The notes: generated by a model from the letters alone, not told the origin. A DNA stretch of 64,000 nt from an uncultured Agathobacter sp. (GCA_934359755.1 CAKRLV010000013.1:1-64000), one strand, 5' to 3'; numbered from the stretch's first letter, positions 33,428-42,831 are shown. Translations and numbers: made by a program.

Positions 33428-33488
33428 CACATATTCAATATTCAATTAATCACACATAAGCGGCAAAATACTTTTTGCCCTCATATCA

Positions 33489-34805
33489 TTAATATTTTGA
33501 AATATAAATCTGATGGCAATATGGCTCATCAAGATTTACGTACTTCTTGCCAACTTTCTTCTGTAATACTACTGTTACATAATAATACTGACCGCCTTTT
33601 AATCTCTGCTTACCAAATTTAGTAATCTTTACGCTGTTCTTAGTTGTAGTAGTTACTTTCTTGTATCCACTGTTCTTGCTCTTTGAAATAGAAACAACAG
33701 CTCTGTTTGTTCCTTTAAGCTTAGCCCATGATGCAGTGATTACACGATTTCTGCTCTTTACAGAAGTCTTAGGATTTCCAATGTATGTCCATCCAGACCA
33801 CTCACTATACTGCTTTGCACCAGCACTGTCAATTACATAAGCACGTACTCTTACCTTATATGCATTATTTTTCTTAAATGCTCTGTGCTGAAGATTTGCT
33901 CTGTAGTAATCATACTTTGATACATCAAATGTCTTTACTTTAGAATCCTTGCTCTTATATGCAGTATATACGTCATACTGATATCCATCAGCATTTTTTC
34001 TTTCATCAGTATTCATATAATAGTTATTGCCTGAATTATAATAGCTCGTTACGATAGGGGTTGTACATTTTGTTGGTTTTACTTTAACGTTGTATACATT
34101 TCCCGTTCCTGAACCAAGTGCTGTAACATTATTTGAGCTTACACGATAAGGTGTCACCTTAACATTATATTCACAATCTTTGTCAAGATTTGATAATACA
34201 ACTGCGCTGTCTGCGGTAGCAACCGTTGCTGCTGAATCTATATTAAGATCTGAACGATAATAATTTACAATATATCCTGCTGCTCCGGCTACTGGATTCC
34301 ATGCAACCTGAATGCTGTTTGTACTGACAGCTCCTGCATATGTAATAACCGGCTCTCCATCAGGACATGTAATCAGTTCGAATACATTAGATGGTGCACC
34401 ATATACCTGGCTATGGTTATATGAATAACCATTGTAAGGTCTTACAACTGCATAATATGTAGTACCTGCCTGAAGGCTACTAACAGATGCACTTCCTGCG
34501 TTCACATAAGCTGATTCATAAGGTGTATTCAAGTCAATTGCATTAGGATCCTGTGATAAAAATACATCAAAATCTCTAGCGTCCGTTCCTGAATATGCAA
34601 AGCTGAATTTAACAGAACCTGTTGAAGCATCTGTCTGTGCTGTGATAGTTGTTGCCCCTGTTGGTGCTGCTACAGCCTCAGCACTCTGTAAATCTGTCAC
34701 TGGCTTAACATCAACATTGGCAGCCTGTACATCAGTTGAAGATGCACTAAAAGCAACAGTCGCTGTAAATGCAACAGCTAAAAATAGTTTCTTGATAGTT
34801 GTCAT
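33489..34805 (-). CDS. Secreted fibronectin type III-like protein B
   Basis: A 438-residue paralogue of the preceding secreted protein. The ATG at 34805 is behind GGAGAGAATAGAA. The signal peptide is nearly identical (MTTIKKLFLAVAFTATVAFS). From AFKKNNAYKVRVRAYVID to the end (about 125 residues) the two proteins differ at one residue, but residues about 50-310 differ widely, with substitutions and small insertions in the FN3-like domains. A mosaic of constant ends and variable centre suggests duplication followed by diversification or gene conversion. Confidence 0.8.
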   Translation of the reverse strand: MTTIKKLFLAVAFTATVAFSASSTDVQAANVDVKPVTDLQSAEAVAAPTGATTITAQTDASTGSVKFSFAYSGTDARDFDVFLSQDPNAIDLNTPYESAYVNAGSASVSSLQAGTTYYAVVRPYNGYSYNHSQVYGAPSNVFELITCPDGEPVITYAGAVSTNSIQVAWNPVAGAAGYIVNYYRSDLNIDSAATVATADSAVVLSNLDKDCEYNVKVTPYRVSSNNVTALGSGTGNVYNVKVKPTKCTTPIVTSYYNSGNNYYMNTDERKNADGYQYDVYTAYKSKDSKVKTFDVSKYDYYRANLQHRAFKKNNAYKVRVRAYVIDSAGAKQYSEWSGWTYIGNPKTSVKSRNRVITASWAKLKGTNRAVVSISKSKNSGYKKVTTTTKNSVKITKFGKQRLKGGQYYYVTVVLQKKVGKKYVNLDEPYCHQIYISKY

Positions 34806-34847
34806 TTCTATTCTCTCCTTTTTCTTTATAAACAATCTACGGTTGGT

Positions 34848-34882
34848 ATTATAGCACACCTTGGTCACACGAGCGGTCACAC
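34848..34882 (-). promoter_or_regulatory. Shared operator-promoter, copy 2
   Basis: GGTCACACGAGCGGTCACAC at 34863-34882 and minus-strand TATAAT at 34848-34853. The arrangement equals copy 1, being part of the duplication. Confidence 0.7.
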
Positions 34883-34947
34883 AATTTTAAAAATATATAT
34901 TTTTTTCACTTCAGGACCAATCGTCAATTCGCGGCTCCATGCAAAAA

Positions 34948-34973
34948 CCAGCTGTCTATATTAAGACAGCTGG
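34948..34973 (-). terminator. Terminator after Ig-like protein gene
   Basis: CCAGCTGTCT and AGACAGCTGG form a 10-bp stem around ATATTA; the minus strand continues TTTTTGC. Confidence 0.9.
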
Positions 34974-35024
34974 TACCTCATTTTACTAATAAATTTACTA
35001 AACTCTATTGATCACTATTTTGAT

Positions 35025-36026
35025 TTAACGGTAAGAATATACACTTTTTCCTGTAAGACTTGCACTTGCATTTGCAAGATCCTGTTTGCCTTTAATCTTA
35101 AGTTTAGCTTTCTTGATTGTAACTGTGAAATCCTTTGTAGAACCACTTGCTACTGTCATGCTCTTTGCTCCAGAGTATACACCGATTACTTTTCCGTTCT
35201 CGTTTGTAACTTTGATTCTCATACTCTCAAGCTTCTTAACTGTGTATCCGATCTTGTTTACGTATCTTACTTTTATTACAAGATTACCCTTGCGGTCATA
35301 AGACATATTGTAAACGTTAGCTCCTGAGTTTCCGTATGATACATCTGCTGCTGTAAGCTTTGAAGCTGTATATACATTCTTTCTAACATTTACTGTACAT
35401 GTAAGCTTCTCACCTGTTGTAAGAATAGCTGTAATCTTACATTTACCAACTCTCTTTGCAGTTACTTTACCATTCTTAGCAACTGTAGCAATCTTAGTAT
35501 TTGATGATTTCCAAGATTTAACTTTTCCGCCGCTAACTTCAAGTTTCTTGCTGAAACCAACTGTGATAGCTGCTCTCTCCTGATTAAGCTGTGCTGTTTC
35601 TCTTCCAGCATATAACAATAAGTAGTTTCCTGCTGCTGAATTCAATACGATGCTGTAGTTTCCAGCTGTAAGGTTAGCCTGTGCGCTTCCAATTGCAGCT
35701 TCATAAGACGGATCATATGTACATGCAACCGCATTCTGGCTTACTAATGCACCAGCCTCATTGTAAATAGAAGCTGTGATTGTGTCAGAGTTAGCTGCTA
35801 TAATGCTTACGTACATTGTACAGTCTGAGTCAACATTAAAACCGATAGGTGCTGAATCAACACCAGCTGCAAGTGTAATAATGTCTGCCTCGCTGCTAGG
35901 CTTGATAAAATACTTGATTGAATCTGCTGCTTTAACTTCTGTTGTATTGCCAATTACAGCAAAAGAAGTCATAGCGATTGCCAAGGTAAGTACAAAAACT
36001 AATGTTTTCTTTAATAAATTCTTCAT
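35025..36026 (-). CDS. Secreted protein with bacterial Ig-like (BIG2) domain
   Basis: A 333-residue exported protein. The ATG at 36026 follows AAAGGAGTAGAAGAA. The signal peptide is MKNLLKKTLVFVLTLAIAMTSFA-like. Residues about 40-150 form a beta-rich domain. A BIG2 domain follows at about 160-225: VKSWKSSNTKIATVAKNGKV, then KRVGKCKITAILTTGEKLT. The C-terminal 100 residues hold another beta domain ending KSVYSYR. No anchor motif is seen. It shares its promoter element with the two FN3 genes, so the three are probably coexpressed surface or matrix proteins. Confidence 0.82.
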   Translation of the reverse strand: MKNLLKKTLVFVLTLAIAMTSFAVIGNTTEVKAADSIKYFIKPSSEADIITLAAGVDSAPIGFNVDSDCTMYVSIIAANSDTITASIYNEAGALVSQNAVACTYDPSYEAAIGSAQANLTAGNYSIVLNSAAGNYLLLYAGRETAQLNQERAAITVGFSKKLEVSGGKVKSWKSSNTKIATVAKNGKVTAKRVGKCKITAILTTGEKLTCTVNVRKNVYTASKLTAADVSYGNSGANVYNMSYDRKGNLVIKVRYVNKIGYTVKKLESMRIKVTNENGKVIGVYSGAKSMTVASGSTKDFTVTIKKAKLKIKGKQDLANASASLTGKSVYSYR

Positions 36027-36067
36027 TTCTTCTACTCCTTTATCCCATAATATTTTGTACAATAACT

Positions 36068-36102
36068 AATATACACCTTTTCGGTCACACGAACGGTCAC
36101 AT
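36068..36102 (-). promoter_or_regulatory. Shared operator-promoter, copy 3
   Basis: GGTCACACGAACGGTCACAT at 36083-36102 and minus-strand TATATT at 36068-36073, with the same 15-base offset as copies 1 and 2. Flanking bases differ, so this copy was not created by the recent duplication. Confidence 0.7.
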
Positions 36103-36132
36103 AAAACCTTTTTGTCGAAAATGCACAAATAA

Positions 36133-36160
36133 AGCCCCTTATTTTAATCAAACAGGGGCT
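36133..36160 (-). terminator. Terminator after dapB
   Basis: AGCCCCT pairs with AGGGGCT around a 14-base loop; the T-run is weak (TTATTTGTG). It lies 37 bases after the dapB stop. Confidence 0.6.
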
Positions 36161-36196
36161 AATTCACAAATCAAAGTGATTTATATGCTGTTATAT

Positions 36197-36961
36197 CTAC
36201 TTAGCTGCAATCACATCAGCCATATCATAAAGACCTGCTGGCTTTCCGCTTAAGAATTTAGCAGCTTCTACTGCGCCTTTTGCAAATACAGCCTTGGAAT
36301 ATGCAGTATGCGAGAATGTGATAACTTCATCCTGACCTGCGAAGATTACATCATGCTCACCTACTATACTTCCACCGCGGACTGCTGATATTCCTATCTC
36401 GTATTTGTCACGCTTCTTTCTCTCTTTGCTTCTGTCATATTTGTACTCATACTTATCATCAAGCGCATCATTTAAAGAGTCTGCAAGTGCAAGTGCTGTT
36501 CCACTAGGTGCATCAAGCTTCTGATTATGATGCTTCTCAACTATCTCCATATCAAATCCTGCTGGTGCAAATACAAGTGCAGCTTTCTTAAGAAGTTCCA
36601 TGAGTGTGTTGATTCCAAGTGACATATTAGCAGACTTAAGAATAGCAGTCTTCGCACTTACTTCATCAACTCTCTTAAGCTGCTCCTCACTAAGACCTGT
36701 TGTACAAAATACGACTGGCATCTTCTTCTCTATACAATAATCAAAAAGTGTATCCACCGCATTGGCATTTGAGAAATCTATTATTACATCAGCCTCTACA
36801 TCACAGTCAAATATATTTTTAAAAACCGGATAATCGTTCTTTATTCCATCGTATAAATCAATTCCTGCTACGATTTCAACCTCTGAATCCTCTTTGCAGA
36901 TTCCTGTAATGCATTGTCCCATTTTGCCATTACAGCCATTCATAATTACTCTAGTCATCAC
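36197..36961 (-). CDS. dapB: 4-hydroxy-tetrahydrodipicolinate reductase
   Basis: A 254-residue enzyme of the lysine/diaminopimelate pathway, using NAD(P)H. The nucleotide loop is IMNGCNGKMGQCI, the catalytic region is EKHHNQKLDAPSGTALALAD (His-His pair, then Lys), and FCTTGLSEEQL is the middle motif. It is 29 bases after dapA and under the same lysine riboswitch. Confidence 0.95.
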   Translation of the reverse strand: MMTRVIMNGCNGKMGQCITGICKEDSEVEIVAGIDLYDGIKNDYPVFKNIFDCDVEADVIIDFSNANAVDTLFDYCIEKKMPVVFCTTGLSEEQLKRVDEVSAKTAILKSANMSLGINTLMELLKKAALVFAPAGFDMEIVEKHHNQKLDAPSGTALALADSLNDALDDKYEYKYDRSKERKKRDKYEIGISAVRGGSIVGEHDVIFAGQDEVITFSHTAYSKAVFAKGAVEAAKFLSGKPAGLYDMADVIAAK

Positions 36962-36990
36962 ATTCTCCTTTGTCCGATAGCTCTATAATA

Positions 36991-37881
36991 TTATGCAAGC
37001 TTAAGGCCGTATGCCTTCATAACCTCAGCAAGCTTCCTGGCATTCTCTTCTCCCATCTCGCACATAGGACTTCTAAGTGGTCCTACTTCCATTCCCATGA
37101 GATTCATTGCCTTCTTAACTGGAATAGGATTCACTTCTGAGAAAAGTGCATCTACAAGTGGAAGTGCTTCCTTCTGAATCTGCTGTGCAGTCTTGATATC
37201 ACCATTGAAAAAGCTCTCACAAAGCATATGAACCTTAGCTGGTGCAATATTGCTCCATACTGAAATCACACCCTGTGCTCCAATCGAAAGAAGTGGAAGT
37301 ACAAGTCCGTCCTCTCCTGAATACATATCTATTTTACCATCAGTAAGATACATAGTCTTAGATGCCTGAGCCATATTGCCTGTAGCTTCTTTAAGACCAA
37401 CGATATTCTCTTCGTTTTTGAACAATGTAGCAACTGTCTCTGGAAGAAGATTACATCCTGTTCTTCCTGGAACATTGTACATAACAATCTTACACTTAGT
37501 GTTCTGCGCAATCTGTGAATAATGCTTAACAAGTCCAGCCTGTGTCGCTTTGTTGTAGTATGGTGTCACAACAAGAAGTCCATCTACACCTGCTTCCTCA
37601 GCCTCCTGTGACAACTGGATTGCAGTTCTTGTACAATTAGAACCTGTTCCTGCAATAACTGGAACTCTGTGCTTTGTAAATTCAACTGCTGCCTCTATTA
37701 CTTTCTTGTGCTCTTCCATTGTAAGTGTTGAACTCTCACCAGTTGTTCCTGCGATTATGATAGAATCAGTTCCATTATCTATCTGGAAATTGATGAGTTC
37801 TTCAAGCTTATCATAATTTACCTCTTCATTGTCCTTCATTGGTGTTACGATTGCGACACCAGCGCCTCTAAAAATTGCCAT
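36991..37881 (-). CDS. dapA: 4-hydroxy-tetrahydrodipicolinate synthase
   Basis: A 296-residue TIM-barrel aldolase condensing pyruvate and aspartate semialdehyde. The Schiff-base lysine is in VGLKEATGNMAQ (near residue 161), the Tyr in IVMYNVPGRTGCNL, and GTTGESSTL is near residue 44. It makes the first committed step to diaminopimelate and lysine. Its leader carries a lysine riboswitch. Confidence 0.96.
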   Translation of the reverse strand: MAIFRGAGVAIVTPMKDNEEVNYDKLEELINFQIDNGTDSIIIAGTTGESSTLTMEEHKKVIEAAVEFTKHRVPVIAGTGSNCTRTAIQLSQEAEEAGVDGLLVVTPYYNKATQAGLVKHYSQIAQNTKCKIVMYNVPGRTGCNLLPETVATLFKNEENIVGLKEATGNMAQASKTMYLTDGKIDMYSGEDGLVLPLLSIGAQGVISVWSNIAPAKVHMLCESFFNGDIKTAQQIQKEALPLVDALFSEVNPIPVKKAMNLMGMEVGPLRSPMCEMGEENARKLAEVMKAYGLKLA

Positions 37882-37984
37882 ATTATTCTCCTTATTAATT
37901 AAAATTAGATAGTCACTTAAATATTTTCACCGTATCAAGCTATAAACTTTATTATATAAGCTTTGTCTTCATCAGCCATTACGT

Positions 37985-38011
37985 AAAAAGACCGACTAGA
38001 TTCAGCCGGTC
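37985..38011 (-). terminator. Riboswitch-controlled terminator
   Basis: GACCG and CGGTC with inner pairs form a stem on the minus strand, followed by TTTTTACG. It lies directly after the lysine aptamer and before dapA, so it is the expression platform. Confidence 0.75.
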
Positions 38012-38024
38012 AAAAGTTGTCTAT

Positions 38025-38210
38025 TATCATTAATAGGTAACATCGATAGCTCTCCATCTAGTGATGACAGTCATAAAACTATTAATCTTATGCCCAAGGA
38101 CATAGCCACAGTATCAAAGTCCTTTCGGCGCTCATCCCTTTCACACATCATCATATGTCACTGCAACATCAAATGCACTACTGATAACTCACGCAACCTC
38201 TATCTATTAT
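38025..38210 (-). promoter_or_regulatory. Lysine riboswitch (L box)
   Basis: Reading on the minus strand, the conserved lysine aptamer blocks appear in order: GAGGTTGCG, GGGATGAGCGCCGAA, GGGCAT, GACTGTCA and GGAGAGCTATCG. P1 can close between AATAG and CTATT at the two ends. With lysine bound, the terminator at 37985-38011 should form and stop dapA-dapB transcription. Confidence 0.92.
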
Positions 38211-38256
38211 TTAGTTAAAATACTAGCACTATATCAAACCTGTGTCAATGTGCTAT

Positions 38257-38742
38257 TTATTTTTCTGGAGTAATATTGTATATCTCCTGCGCGTACGAAC
38301 GTAATCTGTCATCTAAGACTCTTCCCGTACAAATAATTGTCATATCGTCGTTCTTGGCTTCTATAAGCTCCTTAATTTCTTCAATCGTGATTACCTGCTC
38401 ATCGACAAGTCCTAGCACCTCATCTAAAACAATCAAATCACAGACACCTGTACTGACGACTTTCTTTCCATAATTGAATCCATTTTTGAGATTCAGTATC
38501 TCTTCCTGTCGTCCCTCTTCATCAAGCTCATTGAATGGAACATCCGATTTAGCGAAATTAAAATACTTAATCTCCGGCTCCAGCTTCGCAAAGAAATTCT
38601 TCTCTGGCTCATTCTTTCCTTTAAGGAACTGAATAATAACAGCTTCCCTTCCCGCTGCCGCATTAAGGATTGCACTACCTATTGCCGCATTAGATTTTCC
38701 ATGACCCTCGCCATAATAAATCTGCACTACACCTTCACTCAT
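38257..38742 (-). CDS. cobO: Corrinoid adenosyltransferase
   Basis: A 161-residue CobO/BtuR-type enzyme that transfers the adenosyl group of ATP to cob(I)alamin or its precursors. The P-loop is YYGEGHGKSNAAIGSAI, and VCDLIVLDEVLGLVDEQVI contains the Walker B-like VLDE. It lies alone between the dapA leader and the SSB-like gene. No other cobalamin genes are near, so salvage is likely. Confidence 0.88.
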   Translation of the reverse strand: MSEGVVQIYYGEGHGKSNAAIGSAILNAAAGREAVIIQFLKGKNEPEKNFFAKLEPEIKYFNFAKSDVPFNELDEEGRQEEILNLKNGFNYGKKVVSTGVCDLIVLDEVLGLVDEQVITIEEIKELIEAKNDDMTIICTGRVLDDRLRSYAQEIYNITPEK

Positions 38743-38832
38743 ATACTTGCCTCCATATTTAAGTCGCTTTTAGCAAACCATATATGTAATAATTGATTAC
38801 GATACCACACAATTAAATTTTTTGCAAATATA

Positions 38833-39453
38833 CTACTCTATAAACTCAATTTTACTTACCGATACTTCATATGCTGTCCTCTGTTCTACCTGATCCTCAT
38901 CAATCTTTTTGACGTAATCCCTGCTCTGGATTCTGCCCCATATCTGAACATGGGAACCTACTTCAAAGCCCGACGCAAATCTGGCATTTCTCCCCCAGCA
39001 TATGCATGGAATATAATCCGATTTACCGTATGACCTGTTGACAGCAACTAACAGATCAGCGATTTCTCTTCCAAGTGGCGTCTTCCTATATATTGCCTCC
39101 TTACAAATATATCCATCAAGGAAAATCTGGTTAGCTGGTTCTTCTTCTACTTCAATCAATTCAAGTTCTCTTGCAAAAACAGTCAGTATCAATCTGTTTT
39201 TCTTTTCTTCATGTCTGTTAAAAGACCTGAATTGCCCTCCAATATACACCTCCTGCCCTATATAATTAGCTGTTACATCAATAAGCCTCTCTGAGACCAT
39301 CACTGGTATGTAATCCACGAAATCAGAAAGTCTTCTTACTGATACCTCCATCATATAAAAGCCTTCGCCGTATACCTCGTGACTATATGAGAAATCAGAA
39401 ATGATCTCCCCTACAATTGATACCTGATTGTTTTCGCACATTTTATCCGCCAT
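38833..39453 (-). CDS. SSB-like protein with two OB folds
   Basis: A 206-residue protein in the single-stranded DNA-binding family. The ATG at 39453 (MADKMCENNQVSIVGEI) follows GGAGAATATTC. The first OB fold is about residues 8-105 (VYGEGFYMMEVSVRRLSDFV). The second runs from FLDGYICKEAIYRKTPLGRE to the end and contains DYIPCICWGRNARFA, close to the PriB/SSB pattern. The acidic C-terminal DDDIPF tail of true SSB is absent. It is probably an accessory SSB or primosomal protein. Confidence 0.75.
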   Translation of the reverse strand: MADKMCENNQVSIVGEIISDFSYSHEVYGEGFYMMEVSVRRLSDFVDYIPVMVSERLIDVTANYIGQEVYIGGQFRSFNRHEEKKNRLILTVFARELELIEVEEEPANQIFLDGYICKEAIYRKTPLGREIADLLVAVNRSYGKSDYIPCICWGRNARFASGFEVGSHVQIWGRIQSRDYVKKIDEDQVEQRTAYEVSVSKIEFIE

Positions 39454-39550
39454 GAATATTCTCCCTTCCTTTAGTAAATACTTTCGCATTATATTTAACA
39501 TTTACTTTCTAAGAAATTTCACAAAATTTGTCGATAAACGGGCAACAGTC

Positions 39551-39578
39551 TTTACATTTGCTAAAAATGTGATAAAAT
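39551..39578 (+). promoter_or_regulatory. typA promoter
   Basis: TTTACA (39551-39556), 16 bases, TAAAAT (39573-39578) on the plus strand, 42 bases before the typA start. Confidence 0.55.
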
Positions 39579-39620
39579 GTGGAAGTTGCAAATCCGAATA
39601 GCATATGAAAGAAGGAATAT

Positions 39621-41453
39621 ATGAAGACAACAAGAGATGATATAAGAAATATTGCAATCATCGCCCACGTTGACCATGGTAAAACTACCCTTGTGGACGA
39701 ATTACTAAAGCAAAGCGGTGTGTTCCGTGAGAATCAGGAAGTTCAGGAACGTGTCATGGACTCAAATGATATCGAGCGTGAAAGAGGTATCACAATCCTC
39801 TCAAAGAACACTGCTGTTCAGTATAAAGATATAAAAATTAACATCATTGATACACCTGGACATGCCGACTTCGGTGGTGAGGTTGAGCGAGTTCTTAAGA
39901 TGGTTAATGGTGTTGTACTCGTCGTTGATGCTTTCGAAGGCGTTATGCCACAGACCAAGTTTGTAGTTATGAAAGCACTTTCGCTTGGACTTCCAATCAT
40001 TGTCTGCGTGAACAAGATTGACCGTCCAGAAGCAAGACCTGATGAGGTAATTGATGAAGTTCTTGAACTTTTCATGGATCTCGATGCTTCCGACGAGCAG
40101 CTTGACTGTCCATTCGTATTCGCATCTGCAAGAGATGGATACGCTATGCTCAATATCGATGATGAGCCAAAGGATATGACTCCTCTTTTTGAGACTATCG
40201 TTAATTACATTCCAGCTCCAGAGGGAGATCCTGATGCAAATACACAGGTTCTTATCTCAACAATCGATTACAATGAATATGTTGGACGTATTGGTATTGG
40301 TAAAGTAGACAGCGGTACTATCAAAGTAAACCAGGAAGCTGTCGTTGTTAACCACCATGACCCTGATAAGCTTTCAAAAGTCCGCATCAGCAAATTATAT
40401 GAGTTTGACGGACTGAATAAAGTAGACGTACAGGAAGCTAAATTTGGTTCAATCGTAGCAATTTCCGGTATCGCAGATATTCATATCGGAGATACAATCT
40501 GCTCACCAGAAGAGCCAGAGGCAATTCCTTTCCAGAAGATTTCAGAGCCAACTATCTCTATGAACTTTATTGTAAATGATAGTCCTCTTGCTGGACAGGA
40601 AGGAAAATATGTCACATCAAGACATATCCGTGACCGTCTCTTTAAAGAATTAAATACTGATGTATCGCTCAGAATCGAAGAGACAGACAGTGCTGATTCC
40701 CTTAAGGTATCAGGACGTGGTGAGCTTCATCTTTCTGTTCTTATCGAGAATATGAGACGTGAAGGATATGAATTTGCAGTTAGTAAAGCTGAGGTTCTCT
40801 ACAAGACTGATGAGAATGGCAAGAAGCTTGAGCCAATGGAACTTGCATACGTAGATGTTCCTGATGATTTTACGGGTGCTGTAATTTCCAAGCTCCAGCA
40901 GCGAAAGGGAGAACTTCTTAATATGGGTTCAATTGCTGGTGGTTACACACGACTAGAGTTTAGAATCCCATCCCGTGGACTTATTGGATATCGTGGCGAA
41001 TTTATGACTGACACAAAGGGAAATGGTATCCTTAATACTATATTCGATGGTTATGAGCCATTTAAGGGTGAAATCGCATACCGTTCTACTGGTTCACTTA
41101 TCGCATTCGAGACTGGTGAATCTGTTGCATATGGTCTTTTCTCTGCACAGGAACGTGGAACACTCTTCATCGGACCTGGTGAAAAAGTATATGCTGGTAT
41201 GGTAATCGGACAGTGTGCTAAGGCAGAGGATATCGAGCTTAATGTATGTAAGAAAAAGCATCTTACAAATACACGTTCTTCATCTGCAGATGAAGCGCTT
41301 ACACTCGTTCCACCTAGAGTTCTCTCTCTTGAGCAGGCAATCGATTTCATTGATACAGATGAGCTTCTTGAGATTACTCCAAAGAGCCTTCGTATCAGAA
41401 AGAGAATTCTTGATCCAACACTTCGTAAACGTGCTAATATGAAACGAGGTTAA
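39621..41453 (+). CDS. typA: Ribosome-associated GTPase TypA/BipA
   Basis: A 610-residue translational GTPase that binds ribosomes and aids 50S assembly and stress growth. G1 AHVDHGKTTLVDELL, switch GITILSKNTA, G3 DTPGHADFGGEVER and G4 NKIDRPEARPDE are present. The C-terminal domains include GRGELHLSVLIENMRREG and the TypA-specific block KKKHLTNTRSSSADEAL. Length is normal. GAAAGAAGGAATAT precedes the ATG. It is monocistronic and ends at two hairpins. Confidence 0.97.
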   Translation: MKTTRDDIRNIAIIAHVDHGKTTLVDELLKQSGVFRENQEVQERVMDSNDIERERGITILSKNTAVQYKDIKINIIDTPGHADFGGEVERVLKMVNGVVLVVDAFEGVMPQTKFVVMKALSLGLPIIVCVNKIDRPEARPDEVIDEVLELFMDLDASDEQLDCPFVFASARDGYAMLNIDDEPKDMTPLFETIVNYIPAPEGDPDANTQVLISTIDYNEYVGRIGIGKVDSGTIKVNQEAVVVNHHDPDKLSKVRISKLYEFDGLNKVDVQEAKFGSIVAISGIADIHIGDTICSPEEPEAIPFQKISEPTISMNFIVNDSPLAGQEGKYVTSRHIRDRLFKELNTDVSLRIEETDSADSLKVSGRGELHLSVLIENMRREGYEFAVSKAEVLYKTDENGKKLEPMELAYVDVPDDFTGAVISKLQQRKGELLNMGSIAGGYTRLEFRIPSRGLIGYRGEFMTDTKGNGILNTIFDGYEPFKGEIAYRSTGSLIAFETGESVAYGLFSAQERGTLFIGPGEKVYAGMVIGQCAKAEDIELNVCKKKHLTNTRSSSADEALTLVPPRVLSLEQAIDFIDTDELLEITPKSLRIRKRILDPTLRKRANMKRG

Positions 41454-41471
41454 TATTTTATCAGATTTGAA

Positions 41472-41510
41472 ATGATGATTTCATATGATAATTTCATATG
41501 AAATCATCAT
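41472..41510 (+). repeat. Perfect 16-bp hairpin after typA
   Basis: ATGATGATTTCATATG and its exact complement flank a 7-base loop, 18 bases after the stop. Only a weak T-rich tail follows. It may protect the mRNA 3' end. Confidence 0.7.
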
Positions 41511-41530
41511 ATAATTTTATTGGATTAAAA

Positions 41531-41560
41531 AAATCGGTATCGCTTTCACGATACCGATTT
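41531..41560. terminator. Bidirectional terminator typA/pncB
   Basis: AAATCGGTATCG and CGATACCGATTT (12 bp) around CTTTCA. Both strands continue into T-runs, so it serves typA and the convergent pncB. Confidence 0.9.
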
Positions 41561-41575
41561 TTATATGCATTCTTT

Positions 41576-42796
41576 CTAAAATCCACTTGTATTCTCATTG
41601 TTCATTCTCCAATCTATACATCTTTGGAGATACTCTACATATTTTGGATTTTTGCACATTCCTTTTCCTTCAACATCAGAAATCTTAGCGACATCCATAC
41701 CATTACATGCAGTAGTCTTCATAACAATATTAAGTGGTTCAACATCTGTATCATTTGATATATATGTACCAATTCCAAATGCCACATTAGCTTTGCCACT
41801 AAAATATTCATACAGATCATTGGCACGCTTAAAATCCAGACTATCACTAAATAAAAGCGTCTTGGTTCTCGCATCAATTCCAAGAGACTCATAGTGATGT
41901 ATCATCTTTTCGCCCCACTTATACGGGTCACCACTATCATGTCTTACACCGCTGAACAATGTAGCATACGTCAGCTGAAAATCCCTTAAGAAACAATCTG
42001 TGGTTATAGCGTCTGTGAGTGCGGTTCCATTTAGCACTCCATATTCTTTTACCCATGCATCAAGTGCAAACCAGTTAGAATACGCCGGATTGTGCTTATG
42101 ATTGCCCTGCCCTACACACATTATCCATTCGTGAGCCATTGTACCAACTGGTGTGAGATTATATTTTCTGGCAAGATATACATTCGATGTTCCTACAAAT
42201 GACGAGCCTGCTAATCTGGCATCTTTGAGCTTCTTGATTGCAAGTTCCTGTGCCTCAGCCGACAATCTTCTTCTTAAGCCAAACTCGCTAAAGGCACCTA
42301 TCTTATATTCACCATCTACAAGCTTCTCAACTTTCAGGTTCAGTTTCTTCTTGAAACTTTCATATAGTGTATCATAGTCATGAGCCATTCTAAAATAGAC
42401 TTCATTGACTATCGCAAGTGTCGGAATTTCATACATAGATGTATTTATCCATGTCCCTTTTGTCTCGATACTTAATCCACATTCGCCTGCATCTGTTATC
42501 TCAAAGTCCTCATATCGTGGATTCCAGATTCTAAGGAAATCAATATATGAGCCCTTAATCCATTTGATATCATCAAGATAATCAAGTTCATCCCCGGTAA
42601 ACTTAAGATCGCAGTACGCACGTATCTGCTCCTTTATCTCATTTACCATCTCTTTAGTAAAATAAACATCTTTATTTCGACACTTAAAACTCCATGTCGT
42701 CTTATAGCTTGGAAACAGATGGTATATAGCCTGTCCCATCGAAAATTTGTATAAATCTGTCTCAAGTAAACTATTTATAATTCTATCCAGCTTCAC
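41576..42796 (-). CDS. pncB: Nicotinate phosphoribosyltransferase
   Basis: A 406-residue enzyme of NAD salvage that joins nicotinate to PRPP with ATP. LLETDLYKFSMGQAIYHLFP is the family start. GAFSEFGLRRRLSAEAQELA, GTMAHEWIMCVGQG (with the phosphorylated-His region) and RHDSGDPYKWGEKMI form the active site. It is 36 bases after dapL and ends at the terminator shared with typA. Confidence 0.93.
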   Translation of the reverse strand: MKLDRIINSLLETDLYKFSMGQAIYHLFPSYKTTWSFKCRNKDVYFTKEMVNEIKEQIRAYCDLKFTGDELDYLDDIKWIKGSYIDFLRIWNPRYEDFEITDAGECGLSIETKGTWINTSMYEIPTLAIVNEVYFRMAHDYDTLYESFKKKLNLKVEKLVDGEYKIGAFSEFGLRRRLSAEAQELAIKKLKDARLAGSSFVGTSNVYLARKYNLTPVGTMAHEWIMCVGQGNHKHNPAYSNWFALDAWVKEYGVLNGTALTDAITTDCFLRDFQLTYATLFSGVRHDSGDPYKWGEKMIHHYESLGIDARTKTLLFSDSLDFKRANDLYEYFSGKANVAFGIGTYISNDTDVEPLNIVMKTTACNGMDVAKISDVEGKGMCKNPKYVEYLQRCIDWRMNNENTSGF

Positions 42797-42831
42797 AATA
42801 GCTCCTTCTGCCTGTGCATAATTTTATAATT

